A DNA stretch of 64,000 nt from Odobenus rosmarus divergens (Eukaryota; Chordata; Mammalia; Carnivora; Odobenidae): the NCBI RefSeq assembly GCF_000321225.1, contig NW_004450458.1, forward strand, positions 670,574-734,573. The letters are read 5' to 3'. The notes below the pieces were generated by a model. That model was not told the DNA's origin, did no database searches, and saw nothing but the letters and a program-made list of their open reading frames with translations. The first letter of the stretch is position 1. Every line of letters starts with the position of its first letter. Shown here piece after piece: positions 1 to 11,300 of the stretch. The position numbers and the translations under genes are program-made.

Positions 1-604
1 AATGTGCATTCTCACCAGCCAGAATGCAGAGATCTCATAATGCAAGGAGTATCTGTTAGGGGCCTCAGTCATGATTTGGTAGAGTGACTAAATTAGCCCT
101 GAAGTAAAGTTGCTTTCAAGATCTGATTCAAAAGGGAAAAAAAAAAAGACCTAACTCAAAAGCTTAAAAGGAGTCTAAATGGATAAAACTGATGTAAATA
201 ACTTACCAATATGCCAGAACAAAGTGCAGAACTCTTTAAAGAAATAACACAAAATCTAGGACTCAAAAATGTAAAAACAAAACAAAACAAAACAAAAAAC
301 CAGAAATCCAAAATACCTAACATTCAACCACAATTTACTAGGCATGCAGTGAAACAGGAAAATATAACCCATAGCCAAGAACAAAACTTAATCAATGAAA
401 GCATTCCAAGAAATGATAGAGATGATGGAATTATCAGATAAGTACTGTAAAACAGGTATAATAAATAATTAAATATTATGAATATTCTCAAGGATATAAA
501 GAAAAGCATGAAAATAATGAGAAGAGAAATGGAAAAATACAAAGAAGTCCCAAACAGAACTTCTAGATATAAAAAAAAATCCTTATCTTAAAATAAAATG
601 CACT

Positions 605-808
605 AGGGCACCTGGGTGGCTCAGATGGTTCAGCGTCTGCCTTCGGCTCAGGTCATGATCCCGGGGTCCTGGAATCGAGTCCCGCATCGGGTTCCTTGCT
701 CAGCAGGGAGTCTGCTTCTCCCTCACCCTCTCTCTCTCCCCCTGCTTGTTCTCTCTCTGTCTCTCTCGCAAATGAATAAATAAAATCTTTAAAAAATAAA
801 TAAATAAA
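605..808 (+). mobile_element. Can-SINE (tRNA-derived SINE)
   Basis: Carnivore SINE with a tRNA-like head (CACCTGGGTGGCTCAG, holding the pol III A-box; B-box-like sequence near 677), a CT-rich body and an AAATAAA-rich tail. A 13-bp target-site duplication, AAAATAAAATGCA, flanks it at 590-602 and 809-821. It lies inside the older L1M copy, so it is the later insertion. Confidence 0.95.
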
Positions 809-972
809 AAAATAAAATGCAGTAATTCTATGAAAATCATGATCAAAAATACACTGGATAGTATTAATTAAACTATTCCTTCCCCTTAAAAAAATTCAGT
901 GATTTTGAAGACATAGCAATAGAAATTATCCACACTGGAGCAGAGAAAGAAAAGAAAGATTTTTTTTTCTTA

Positions 973-1170
973 AAGATTTTACTTATTTCTTTAGAGAGAG
1001 AGAGAGAGAGAGAGAGCATGAGCAGGGGGAGGGGCAGAAGGAGAGAATCTCAAGCAGACTCCCTGCTGAGCATGGAGCCTGACACAGGGCTCAGTCTCAA
1101 AACACTGAGAACATGATGTGAGCCAAAATCAAGAGCTGGGTGCTTAACTGACTGAGCCACCAGGTGCCCC
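973..1170 (-). mobile_element. Can-SINE, antisense, diverged
   Basis: Reverse-oriented Can-SINE. It starts with a T-rich tail, then a GA-dinucleotide run (997-1015, the complement of the CT-rich body), and ends with the complement of the tRNA-like head (GAGCCACCAGGTGCCCC). It is more diverged than the copy at 605. The flanking AAGAAA..AGATT sequences suggest an imperfect target-site duplication. Confidence 0.9.
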
Positions 1171-1742
1171 AAGAAAAAAAGATTAAAAAAAAAAAAAGGA
1201 ACAGAAGCTTAGTGTATATAGGTTCCTCGAGAAGCAGGACCACAGGGAGAAAAGGAGCAAACTTTTTGAACAAATAACTGAAAGATATTACAGATTTGAT
1301 GAAAAGTATAAACCTCTAGATACAAAAATCAAACAAAAAGTAGTATAAGCCTAAAATTAATCACATCAAGCACATCATATACATTTATTAAAAAACAGTG
1401 ATAATGAAAAAAATCATAAAAGCACCCAGAAAAAAACAAAGGTACATTATGTGCAGAGGAACAAAGATAAGAATGACAGCTGAATTTCCATCAGAAACAA
1501 TGTAAGCCAGAGAATGGTGGAGCAGCATTTTTAAAGAATTGAAAAACACAAAAGAAAATCTACCAAAGTTGAGATTTATAGCCAGTAGAAAGCAAACTAA
1601 GGAGCTACTTCCCCTATTCAACCACCCACTTGCAAATCAGGGGTATCACAGCACAGCAATGTGCCTCTGTCTCTGCCTCCAGCTCCACAGCAGAAGTGCA
1701 GAGATTCTGCTCAAGGAGAGTAGACCATAAGAATAGATAAGC

Positions 1743-2560
1743 TGTACAGCTCATATTTTTTTCCTTAAATTTTTTTTATTGTTATGTTAATCACCATACA
1801 TTACATCATTAGTTTGTGATGCAGTGTTCCATGATTCATTGTTTGTGCATAACACCCAGTGCTCCATGCAGAACGTGCCCTCTTTAATACCCATCACCAG
1901 GCTAACCCATCCCTCCACCCCCCTCCCCTCTAGAACCCTCAGTTTGTTTTTCAGAGTCCATCATCTCTCATGGTTCGTCTCCTCCTCCAATTTACCCCCC
2001 TTCATTCTTCCCCTCCTGCTATCTTCTTCTTCTTCTTCTTTTTTTTCTTAACATATATTGCATTATTTGTTTCAGAGGTACAGATCCGTGATTCAACAGT
2101 CTTGCACAATTCACAGTGCTCACATAGCACAACCCTCCCCAATGTCTATGACCCAGCCCCCCATCCCTCCCACCCCACCCCCACTCCAGCAACCCTCACT
2201 TTGTTTCCTGAGAATAAGAATTCCTCATATCAGTGAGGTCATATGATACATGTCTTTCTCTGATTGACTTATTTCACTCAGCATAACACCCTCCAGTTCC
2301 ATCCACGTCATTGCAAAGGCAAGATCTCATTCCTTTTGATGGTTGCATAATATTCCATTGTGTGTGTGTATATATACATATATATATATATGTATATATA
2401 CACCACATCTTTATCCATTCATCTGTTGATGGACATCTTGGCTCTTTCCACAGTTTGGCTATTGTGGACATTGCTGCTGTAAACATTGGGGTGCACGTAC
2501 CCCTTCAGACCCCTACATTTGTATCTTTGGGGTAAACACCTGGTATGTACAGCTCATATT
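1743..2560 (-). mobile_element. 5'-truncated carnivoran L1 with 15-bp target-site duplication
   Basis: Antisense L1 3' end. The body is 1758-2545, with a T-run at 1757-1762 as the complement of the poly(A) tail. It includes the 3'UTR (pyrimidine-rich stretch 1974-2047, complement of the G-rich tract) and the last part of ORF2: the complement of the segment encoding W-Y-x-x-x-M-E-Y-Y lies near 2350-2410. The perfect repeat TGTACAGCTCATATT flanks it at 1743-1757 and 2546-2560, which proves target-primed insertion into older sequence. A TG/TA tract at 2361-2403 sits within the ORF2 part. Confidence 0.93.
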
Positions 2561-5010
2561 AAGGGAACTGACTTTATCTGGAACAGAACATAAAGAGATT
2601 CAAGCCAAAGGGCGCCATTGAAATCAACACAGATTTTGGTGGTAAGCAATTACCAGGAGGATGATAGCCCAGTGATCACAAGAACCTAAGCCACAGACCA
2701 GCTAGAAGTTTAACAGAAAGGATGGGGAAAGAAAGACATAAGAAGAGCCCTCCTAGGGTCAGAACAAGACTCAATGCCTGGGCTCCAATATTACTCCTGA
2801 AGAAAGGCCTGCATAAGAATGTGAAAAAATTTGTGACCCAAGACACTGTGGAGAACAATAGAGCAACAAGCCAGAAGTTAGTAGAGGCTAACTGCTGTTG
2901 TGATATGAAGAGAGGCAGACAAACCAGAAGCTTAACAGAGAGATCAAGGAAAAGACACACTCAAAAAAGGAGCATTGCTAAAACCACTGTCATCCTTGGG
3001 TGGCTGTATGCATGCCCAAGGCTGCATCCTCTGAGAAATAGCAGAGGCTGCACATTGCAGGATAAATACACTTCGCCAAAATGGTCCAGTCTAATCACTA
3101 CACACATGAGAAAATAAAACAACAAAAGCCCTGGGGGTGGGACTGTATCCAGAGTTGCTAAAATATAGGGTCTAACCTGTCCAATTTTCAAAAAAAATTG
3201 CAAGACATGCAAAGAAAAGGAAAAGTATCACCCATACAGAGGGAAGAAAGCAGAAAACAGAAACTGCCTTTGAAAGGGTCCAAATGTCAAAGACTTTGGA
3301 ACAGTTATTTTAGATACATTCAAAGAACTAAAGAAAAACATGCTTAACAAAGTAAAAGAAAACATGATAACATCTCAGCATATACAGAATAAAAATAGGA
3401 GGATAGAAATTATTAAAAAGAACAATAGAAATTCTGGAGTTAAAAAGTGGAGAGCCAAAATGAAAAAAAAATCCATTAATTATTATTGATGGGAAAAAAA
3501 TAAACAGAAGAAGAAGGAACAGAACTTTATAGAAATATTTCTACATCTCACTAGAATTATGTTAGTAGAAATCTAAAGTCAATTCTAAGTTAAAGTGTAT
3601 GTTGTAAGACTAGAGCGATCACTAAGAAGAAGATCAAAAAATGTAGTGAAAGATCATGAAAAGAATCAAAATGTTACAACTAAAAAAATAATACAAAAGA
3701 AAGTAGCAAAAGAGGAAGGTAGGGGTAAAACATGAGAAATATGGAAAACAAAAAGTAAGATGGCAGATGTAAATACAAGAGCAAAATGTTAAGTATCGAT
3801 AATGACATTAAATGTGAATGGGCTAAACAAGCCAATAAAAATAGATTTTCAGGCTGGATTGGGAAAAGTCCCCAACTATTTGGTGTATTCAGGAGACACA
3901 AGCTAGGTTCAAAGATATAAATAGCCTGAAAGTAAAAGGATAGAAAAAGGTATTTCACCCAAATAGCAACCATAAAAGAGCTGGAGAAACTATATAATGT
4001 CAGACAAAATAGATTTTAAAACAATTTATGTTACTAGAAATAATAAGGGCATTTTGTAATGATAATAAGGTCGATCTATCATGAAGATATGACAATTACA
4101 AATATATATGCACCTAACAACAGGACCAGAAAATACATGAAGCAAAAATTGACAGAATTGAAGGAAGAAAGAGTCAATAATAGTTGGAGACTCTATTTAA
4201 TCCCCCACTTTCAAAAATGGATAGAACAACTGGGCACAATATCAGCAAGGATATAGAAGACTTGGAACAGCACTGTACATAAACTAGATCTAATAGATCA
4301 CCTGACAGCAGCATAGTATACATCTTCTGAAACACTTACAGGACATTTTCCAGGACAGACCATTGCTGATGGGAATTTAAAATGGTGCAGAAGGGGCGCC
4401 TGGGTGGCTCAGTCAGTTAAGCGTCTGCCTTTGGCTCAGGTCATGATCCCAGGGTCCTGGGATCAAGCCCTGCTTCGGGCTCCCTCCTCGGTAGGTAGCC
4501 TGCTTCTCTCTCTCCCACTCCCCCTGCTGGTGTTCCCTCTCTCGCTGTCTCTCTCTCTCTGTCAAATAAATAAAAATAAAATCTTAAATAAAATAAAATA
4601 AAATAAAATGGTGCAGCCACCTTGGAAACAGCTGAGAAATCCCTCGAGAGGTTAAGCATAGGGTTACCAAGTTACCATATATGACCATATACGACCCAGC
4701 AAATCCACTCCTATGTATGTACCCAAAATACATGTACATTCAAAAACTTGCAGATAAATGTTCATAGAACTTTGTTCATATTAGCCAGAAAATGAAAATA
4801 ATCCAAATGTCCACAACTGATGAATGGTAAAAAGAACGTAGTCTATCCATGCAATGAAATGTTATTTGGCAAAAAAACAAACAAAACATTCAAGTGGTAA
4901 CATATGTTACAAGATGGATTAACCGTGAAACATGTTAAGCAAAAGAATTTTATATGTGCTAATTGAAAGAATTTCATATGAAATATCCAGAATAGGCAAA
5001 TCTATACCCC
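2561..5010 (+). mobile_element. Second L1M copy with two internal deletions
   Basis: About 2561-3320 resembles an L1M 5'UTR. Positions 3320-3470 match the start of ORF1. The rest of ORF1 is missing, and 3560-3780 matches the spacer between ORFs. Positions 3790-4363 match the ORF2 endonuclease: the 65-residue open stretch at 4059-4256 contains ITNIYAPNNRTRKYMKQKL, an L1 endonuclease hallmark. At about 4363 the sequence jumps from the endonuclease directly into the ORF2 C-terminal region (4364-4870) and the 3'UTR, so the reverse transcriptase is absent. A Can-SINE interrupts it at 4391-4603. It is dead and old. Confidence 0.78.
4391..4603 (+). mobile_element. Can-SINE
   Basis: Complete Can-SINE with head GGGGCGCCTGGGTGGCTCAG, CT-rich body and an AAATA-rich tail. 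A 13-bp duplication, TAAAATGGTGCAG, flanks it at 4378-4390 and 4604-4616. It inserted into the ORF2 C-terminal part of the L1M copy, just after that element's deletion junction. Confidence 0.95.
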
Positions 5011-5400
5011 TTGACCAGTCAGTCATTTGACAAGGTATTGGCTAATGAGATATAAGGAGTTTCTTGTGAACGACTTCATTCTCAAAAAAATAAATAAATA
5101 AATAAAACGTATTCAGAAGAAAGCCCTTTTCCTCTGTTTTTTCTCTGCCTTAAATTTTTATGTGATATCTGGAACTGCAGCAGTCATCTTGTAACCATGA
5201 GGCAAGAAGCATGAGGATGAAAGCCAACCCACTAGAGATAGTGGAGGAACAGTGTAGAAAGAACTTGGTATTTGATAGCCTCAATGAGCAACGGAGCCAG
5301 AGTTGACAACCATCTCCATGCTATATCTTGTTATGTGGAATCATCCTTATGCTGGTTTTTCTGTTAGTGGAAGACAAATACATTCCAGCTGGTGAGAGAT
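5011..5400 (+). mobile_element. Probable MaLR (MLT1-like) LTR fragment
   Basis: The block from about 5120 has the order typical of MLT1-class LTR 3' halves: a CTGCAGCAGTCATCTTG-like motif, ACCATGAGGCAAGAAGCA, then CTTGTTATGTGGA and TTTTCTGTTA near the 3' end. An AAAT-rich run at 5084-5107 interrupts it. Boundaries are approximate and the assignment rests on recalled similarity alone. Confidence 0.5.
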
Positions 5401-5479
5401 GAGAAGGTAAAAGGTTTATGTAAGGGAATGGGTAAGAACATTACTTCTTGAATACCTCCGTTAACCATATTAAAAGGAA

Positions 5480-5695
5480 ACTAACATTTCCTCAATATTG
5501 ACCTCATACCAGGGATTTTCATGTATGCACATTTTGCTCTGTTTAATCTTCACGATAATATCATGGGGTAGTTACAACTATATTCCATTTATAGATGAGG
5601 AAGCTAATGTCCATAGGGATAAATAACTTGTTCATAGCAAGGAGCAGAGAGGAATTTGAACACTAGTTTGACTCTAATGGCTATGCTGTTTACAT
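5480..5695 (-). mobile_element. MIR (ancient CORE-SINE), antisense
   Basis: This shows the complement of the MIR core: a TTTAATCTTCACGATAAT stretch, CATTTATAGATGAGGAAGCT, then TTGAACACTAGTTTGACTC. These equal the reversed MIR elements for pol III-derived core and tRNA-like head. Highly diverged, as expected of a repeat older than the placental radiation. Confidence 0.85.
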
Positions 5696-6184
5696 TATTG
5701 TATGCTGGTACTTTGTGTTACTGCTTTGTGCTTACAATGACGTCTCATCATTACCATGTTCACCTCTCAATATTAATCAGTCTTTTTTACCACGACTTTT
5801 CCTTTTCTTCCCTTCCCTTCCCTTTAGACATTCCTCCCCAAATTTCTGCCTCATTTTTAATGAATGTCTTAGCTGAGTCATACAAACTAGGTATTCAGTA
5901 CCTTAGCAACCAGCGGTACAACAGGATCAAATATAAGATCGCTTATGTTACAGAATTTAGAATACAAAAATATTAGCTTCCAGCAGAGATTATTTTCTTA
6001 AAAGTTCAACATCCTTGCTAGAGGAGACTATTTCCAATTAAAATTTAAACAGAAAATGTGACTTTTTTTTACTTAAATATTTATATTTGAAGGCAAATTT
6101 TATTTGCCTACGTAAAAAAATAATCTTTTTTATTAGACAGATAAACTCATCATAGAAGATTTAGAAACTATGAAACAGTAGACT
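5696..6184. other. Single-copy DNA, no recognised gene
   Basis: AT-rich sequence with a pyrimidine run at 5806-5825. A 106-residue open stretch at 5656-5976 begins inside the MIR and shows no recognisable domain. I see nothing else here. Confidence 0.5.
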
Positions 6185-6201
6185 AAAGAAAAAGATTTAC
6201 T

Positions 6202-6396
6202 GGGCGCCTGGGTGGCTCAGTTGGTTAAGCGACTGCCTTCGGCTCAGGTCATGATCCTGGAGTCCTGGGATCGAGTCCCGCATCAGGCTCCCTGCTCAGT
6301 GGGGAGTCTGCTTCTCCCTCTGACCCTCTTCCCTCTTGTGCTCTCTATCTCTCATTCTCTCTCTCAAATAAATAAATAAAATCTTTAAAAAAAAAA
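6202..6396 (+). mobile_element. Can-SINE with perfect 17-bp target-site duplication
   Basis: Complete Can-SINE. The duplication AAAGAAAAAGATTTACT at 6185-6201 and 6397-6413 is perfect, consistent with a relatively recent insertion at an A-rich L1-endonuclease-type target. Confidence 0.96.
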
Positions 6397-6413
6397 AAAG
6401 AAAAAGATTTACT

Positions 6414-8315
6414 TATATTTCCACCTTAACAAATATTTTAGAATATTTTGTTCTAGTCCCTTTGCTATGCTATGCTTAAATTAGCATAGCTGTGATCTCA
6501 CAATTTCCTTATATTTGTACAATTTTGCATTTTACTTTTTTATTATTTATTATTTGTTGTATCATCAGTATGCTCATATATGGTAAGTTTGTACAAGCTA
6601 TTCATTCCTTAGCTTTCTTCTTTTAAGCTACCAAAACACTTCCTAAATATTTAAGAATAAATGGTTGTCTTTAAAATGCTTGTTAAATAGGAATAATGCT
6701 GTGATAGAGATTTTATGTGTGCATATTTATAAATATTTACTTATTGACCACACCTGATAGACTCTTCCCTCTGCAGCTTAGAGATTTTTAGCTGTCCTTT
6801 GTGTTAAATGGCTCTGTATATGTTATTAAGGAGAATACAGAATGTAAAACAGGAAAATGAAGATGGACAGTTAACAGAGAGTGATTTTTCCTGCAATAAC
6901 TTTGAGTGGTCTTTACCACAATTGGACCCCAGGACAATTACAGGGAAATGGATGAAGCTATTTTACTTATTGCTAGAATGGCATAGAAAGGACAACAGAA
7001 AGGTGAGTCACAAAATAATCCTTCTTTAGAGTATGAATCTCCCTCCATTACCCAAAGCCCGTAGATCATCATTTGGTCATGGTGCATGATGTTGAATAAG
7101 GAACATAAGGATTTCCTAACTGGTGTGGGACTTTGTGGAAATGTTTAGAATTTTTTTTTGCAGAGGAAGATGTTTTTATGCAAACTGGAAAGAGGTTTGA
7201 ATAAGGATTGTGTTTGTATATAGGTGTGCATGCATGCACATGGGCATTCCTGCAGTAATTGATTTGAATGTTGTGTGTATAGGAATTGGTAACTGAATCC
7301 CTTCACCCCTTTCGTATTCACATGTAGGTTATAACCCAGAGATGAATGTTAATAACATGTAGTAATCACCCTTCTAGTTAACATCCATCCTTACACACCT
7401 GTGCATTTTTCTAGATATGCACACACCTGTATGTACTTAAATATAGATAATTATATATGTATTATATGTGCTACATGTAATTCATGCTATTTCAATCATA
7501 CCACACTGGATTTTAAGTTAGTCATTGCTACCCTGGCACAGAATCAAATTAATTAACACATAGAAATTTGGGGATAGACATGATCTTGACTTACTCATGA
7601 ACAGGGAAATACTTGTTGGGAGTATAGAAATAATCTTGACTTACTCATGAACAAGGAAGTACTTGCTGAACAAATTGGGTGAAGTAATATACCCCAAAAT
7701 AATAGAAGTTATTTATTAAACTGATATTTAAAGCTTCATTCCTGTATCTTTGTAGTTTTAATTGCAAAATAATCTCCTGAATATCTGCAGACTCCGAGCA
7801 GAGAAAAGACGAGGGTAAAGAAAAGTTAATATGAATAATTTCTGGCTGCTCAGAGAGGAGCAGCTGGAGAGAGTTTTCATCACATGATTATTACACTCAG
7901 AAGGTCCATGTTCCTTGTCAGCATTCCCACTAAAAGGGCTCAACTATGGCAGGGCATGAGAGGGAAGGAAGGAAGTCCTCTGTGTCACACCATCAGCCAA
8001 CAGCCTCTGGCCTTTCCCACCTTCTTCTGTGATCTCCTGTGTTCTGTGAAGGTGATTCACCTGTTTCTGGTCAGCACTCCTGTAGTTTTGCTTCAACTTT
8101 TTTCCCCATCTTCCATCTATCAACTTTCCCCTCAGAGTTATGTACCTGCTTCTACTTTCCAAGGTAGGTAAATAGTTAATGGAACCCATACATCTGCATT
8201 GGTCCCTTAAGGTGACTGTGATGGCTAGGTCACCTCCTGACCCTCATCATCTGAATTTCAAACCACCCCCAACTCCTTCCTTCTTTTAATTATCTTCACC
8301 TTTGAAACTCATCAC
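6414..8315. other. Single-copy stretch with a candidate exon and a 50-bp tandem duplication
   Basis: No repeat family is recognised over most of this interval. Positions 6777-7002 look exon-like (see findings): pyrimidine tract plus CTGCAG before it and AAAG/GTGAGT after it, with an open frame from the ATG at 6808. Positions 7571-7670 are two 50-bp tandem units about 80% alike. The rest, including the mildly GC-richer 7880-8170, shows nothing I can name. Confidence 0.5.
7571..7670. repeat. Two 50-bp tandem units
   Basis: Units 7571-7620 and 7621-7670 share ATCTTGACTTACTCATGAAC exactly and are about 80% alike overall. Confidence 0.85.
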
Positions 8316-11300
8316 ATCTTTTCTTTTTTTAAATTTCCCTTGAGATTTCCTCTTTAACCCATGGCTTATTGAGAAGTGTGTTGTTTGGCTTATGGGTCTT
8401 CGATTTTTCTGTTATCTTTTTATTGATTTAGGTTGATTCCCTTATGCGTAGAGAACACAGTGTGTGATTTCATGGTTTAATCACCTCTGGTTCACACCAT
8501 TGGTGAGGTAGGGATTCCTGCCCTAGAGTTAAGGGGATAGCCAAACTCATGACCCTGGACATTAGACAGATAAGAAGATGAGATTGACAGCAGTTTGTTA
8601 ATCACATATACTCACAGCCTGGAGGAGAAGGACACTGAACACTGTGCAGGGCTGCACAGGGGTTGCATTTAGGAACAGAGTAAATAACCAGTGGCTGTGG
8701 GAGGCAAGCTTTGTAGTATCAAGAGGATGAGGTGCTTGCCACAGAAGAATGTGATTGATTGAAAGTGATTGAATAATTCCATGGCAGGCAAGGAACTGAA
8801 ACCCGCTATTCAGGGATATACAAGAATTGCAGCTGTTCCCCTTGATAAGGAGGGTTGTTTGGTTAGGGCATCTTATCCACAATAACAGAGCGGGGAGGGG
8901 AACTTGTGGTTAGGCCAGATGAGTCTTTCTTGATTTCACCAGATATCAAAGCAGAACATAAAATTGGACCTTAGTTTTAGGTCTGACACGACAGTTTGGT
9001 TATTTTACATTTGTTGAGGTTTGTTTTATGGCTTAGGACGTGTAGTCTATTGTGGTCCATGTTCCACAGACACTTGAAATGTGTATTCTGCTGTTATTAG
9101 GTGGAGTGTTCTAGAGATGTCAATTAGATTCTGTTGGTTAATGGTTGATGGTATTGCAGAGTTCCTCAGTATCATACTGATTTTCTGTCTAGATGTTTTA
9201 CTCATTGTGAGAGAGAGGTACTGAAGCCTCTACCTATAACTGTGGATTTGTTTCTTCTTTTGATTCTATCACTTTTTGCTTTACAAACAGCAGAGCTGTT
9301 TGGTGCAGACATATTTAAGATTGTTATGTCTTCTTGGTGGGTTGAGACTTTTATCATTATAAATATCCCTTTCTGTCCCTGGAATTTATTTTTTGTTCTG
9401 CATTCTACTTTATATGACATTAATATAGCTACTTTTGCTTTTCAAAAATATTTATATGATATATCTTTTTTTTTTCATCGTTTTACTTTCAACATGACTA
9501 ATACCATTACATTTGAAGTGACTTTCTTGTAGGTTGCATAGAGTTGGGTAAAATTTTCATTTCATTCACGCTACCAATCTCTGTCTTTTAATTGGTAGTC
9601 TTTGACCATTTACATTTAATGTGATTGTTGGTATGCTAGGGCTTCAGTTTGGTATTGAAATTTCTGTTTTCTGTTTGTTTTCTCTGTTTTTCATTTATGT
9701 TTACTTTTTCCTGGATTCCTGTGGGTTACTTGAACATTTTTTTGAATTCATTTTATTTATAGTATTTATGAGTGTATCTCCTTGTAAAAATTTTTAATGG
9801 TTGTTCAAAGTATAACATTACACATATAATACACATAACTGGCACCACCATTTTACCAGTTTGAGTAAAGTGTAGAAATCTTATTTTCTTTTACATTCCT
9901 TTACCCACCCCCATTTGTAATATAACTACCATAAATATTTCCTCTACGTGTATTTAGAACTACATGAAACTGTCATATTTTTTCTTTCAATCTTCAAACA
10001 TGATTTAGAGGACTTAAGAGAAGAAAAGTCAATTGCATTTGCCTGTGTTTTTGCTTACTATTTTCTTTCTTCCTTCCTGACATTCCATGATTCCTTCTTT
10101 TATTTGCTCTTGATTTAGAGAGTTTCTTCTAGCCATTCTTTTAGGATAGGTTTGCTGGCAACGAATTCTCTTCAGCTTGAAACTATCTTAATTCCCCCTT
10201 CATTCCTTAAAATATTTTTACTAGAGATAGTATTCTGTGTTGACAGTTCTTTACTTTCAGCACTTGCAAAATGTGCCAATTCCTTCTGGTCTCCTTAGTT
10301 TATGGTGAAAATATACTATCATTTGAATTGTGCTTCCCCTATAGGTAAGGAGTTGTTTCTCTTTTCTGGAGTCTGTAGGTTTATCTCTTTTGCCAAAGTT
10401 TGAAAATTTGCAGCCCTTATTTCCCTGACTATTTTTTAGTCCCACCTCTTTCTCTTCTCTTTCTAGGATTTCAGTAACACAAATGTTAGATCTCCTGTAA
10501 TAGCCCCACAGATCCTTGCTTTGCTCATTGTTTTCTCAGTGTATTTTCATGCTTAAGATTGGGTGATTTCTTTCTCATTTTCAAGTTCACTGATTCTTTC
10601 TTAAGTCCCCTCCATTTTTCTGTTGAGCCCATCCATTAAGTTTTTCTTATTGCAGTTATTATATTTTCAGTTCTAAAATTCCCCATTTCATATCTACTTT
10701 ATATCTCCCATTTTTTTGTGGAGACTTTCTATTTCTTTGCTGAGACTCTATTTTTTCATTTGTCTTAAGTGTGCTCTTAATTGTATGTTGATGAATTTTT
10801 ATGATGGCTACTTTAAAAAATTTGTCAAATAATTTTCACATCTCTGCCATTTCAGTGGGTTGGAATCTATTGAGTTTTTTTTTTTAAATTCAGTATGAGA
10901 GCTTCCTGGTTCTTGGTATGATGAGTGACTTTAGATTGAAACTGAACATTTTGAGTATTATGATATTTGGGATCTTATTTAAACATTTTATTTTAGCAGG
11001 TTTTTTTCTGGCACCACGGTGAGGGGGGTTCTCCTTGTTCCTTCAGGTGGGTATAGAAGTCCAGTTTTTCCACTCAGCATCTCTGACACCCAAGGGAAGA
11101 GACTTCTCATCATTGCTGGGTTGATGAGAGTTCTGGCTTCCCACTAGGCCTCCACACTTAACTTTTGGGTTGGGAGTGCCTCATTACTGCTCCCCATGAG
11201 ATTTCCACGGCCACCCTAGAGGAGTGTGGTCTCATTAGCACTGGGTGGTAGTAAAAGTCCTGACTCTTCACTGGGCTTCCTCTGACACCACCCTATGAGG

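Larger units (their letters stand above)
1..1742 (+). mobile_element. Decayed L1M copy, ORF1 region, interrupted by two Can-SINEs
   Basis: Old LINE-1 on the + strand. The stretch at 360-560 resembles the 5'UTR/ORF1 junction of mammalian L1M elements, 890-960 matches the region encoding the ORF1 coiled coil, and 1440-1600 matches the RNA-binding C-terminal part of ORF1. All frames carry stops, so it is a fossil. Two Can-SINEs (605-808 and 973-1170) split it. A younger antisense L1 interrupts its flank at 1743. The exact subfamily and left boundary are not visible because the element runs off the window start. Confidence 0.7.

Noticed and set aside
605..808. tRNA gene suggested by pol III-like A and B boxes in the SINE heads
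   Set aside because: The tRNA-like parts are heads of Can-SINEs with CT-rich bodies, A-rich tails and target duplications; none folds as a free tRNA gene.
2722..3117. 131-residue open frame on the + strand
   Set aside because: It lies in L1M 5'UTR-like sequence and shows no protein family signature.
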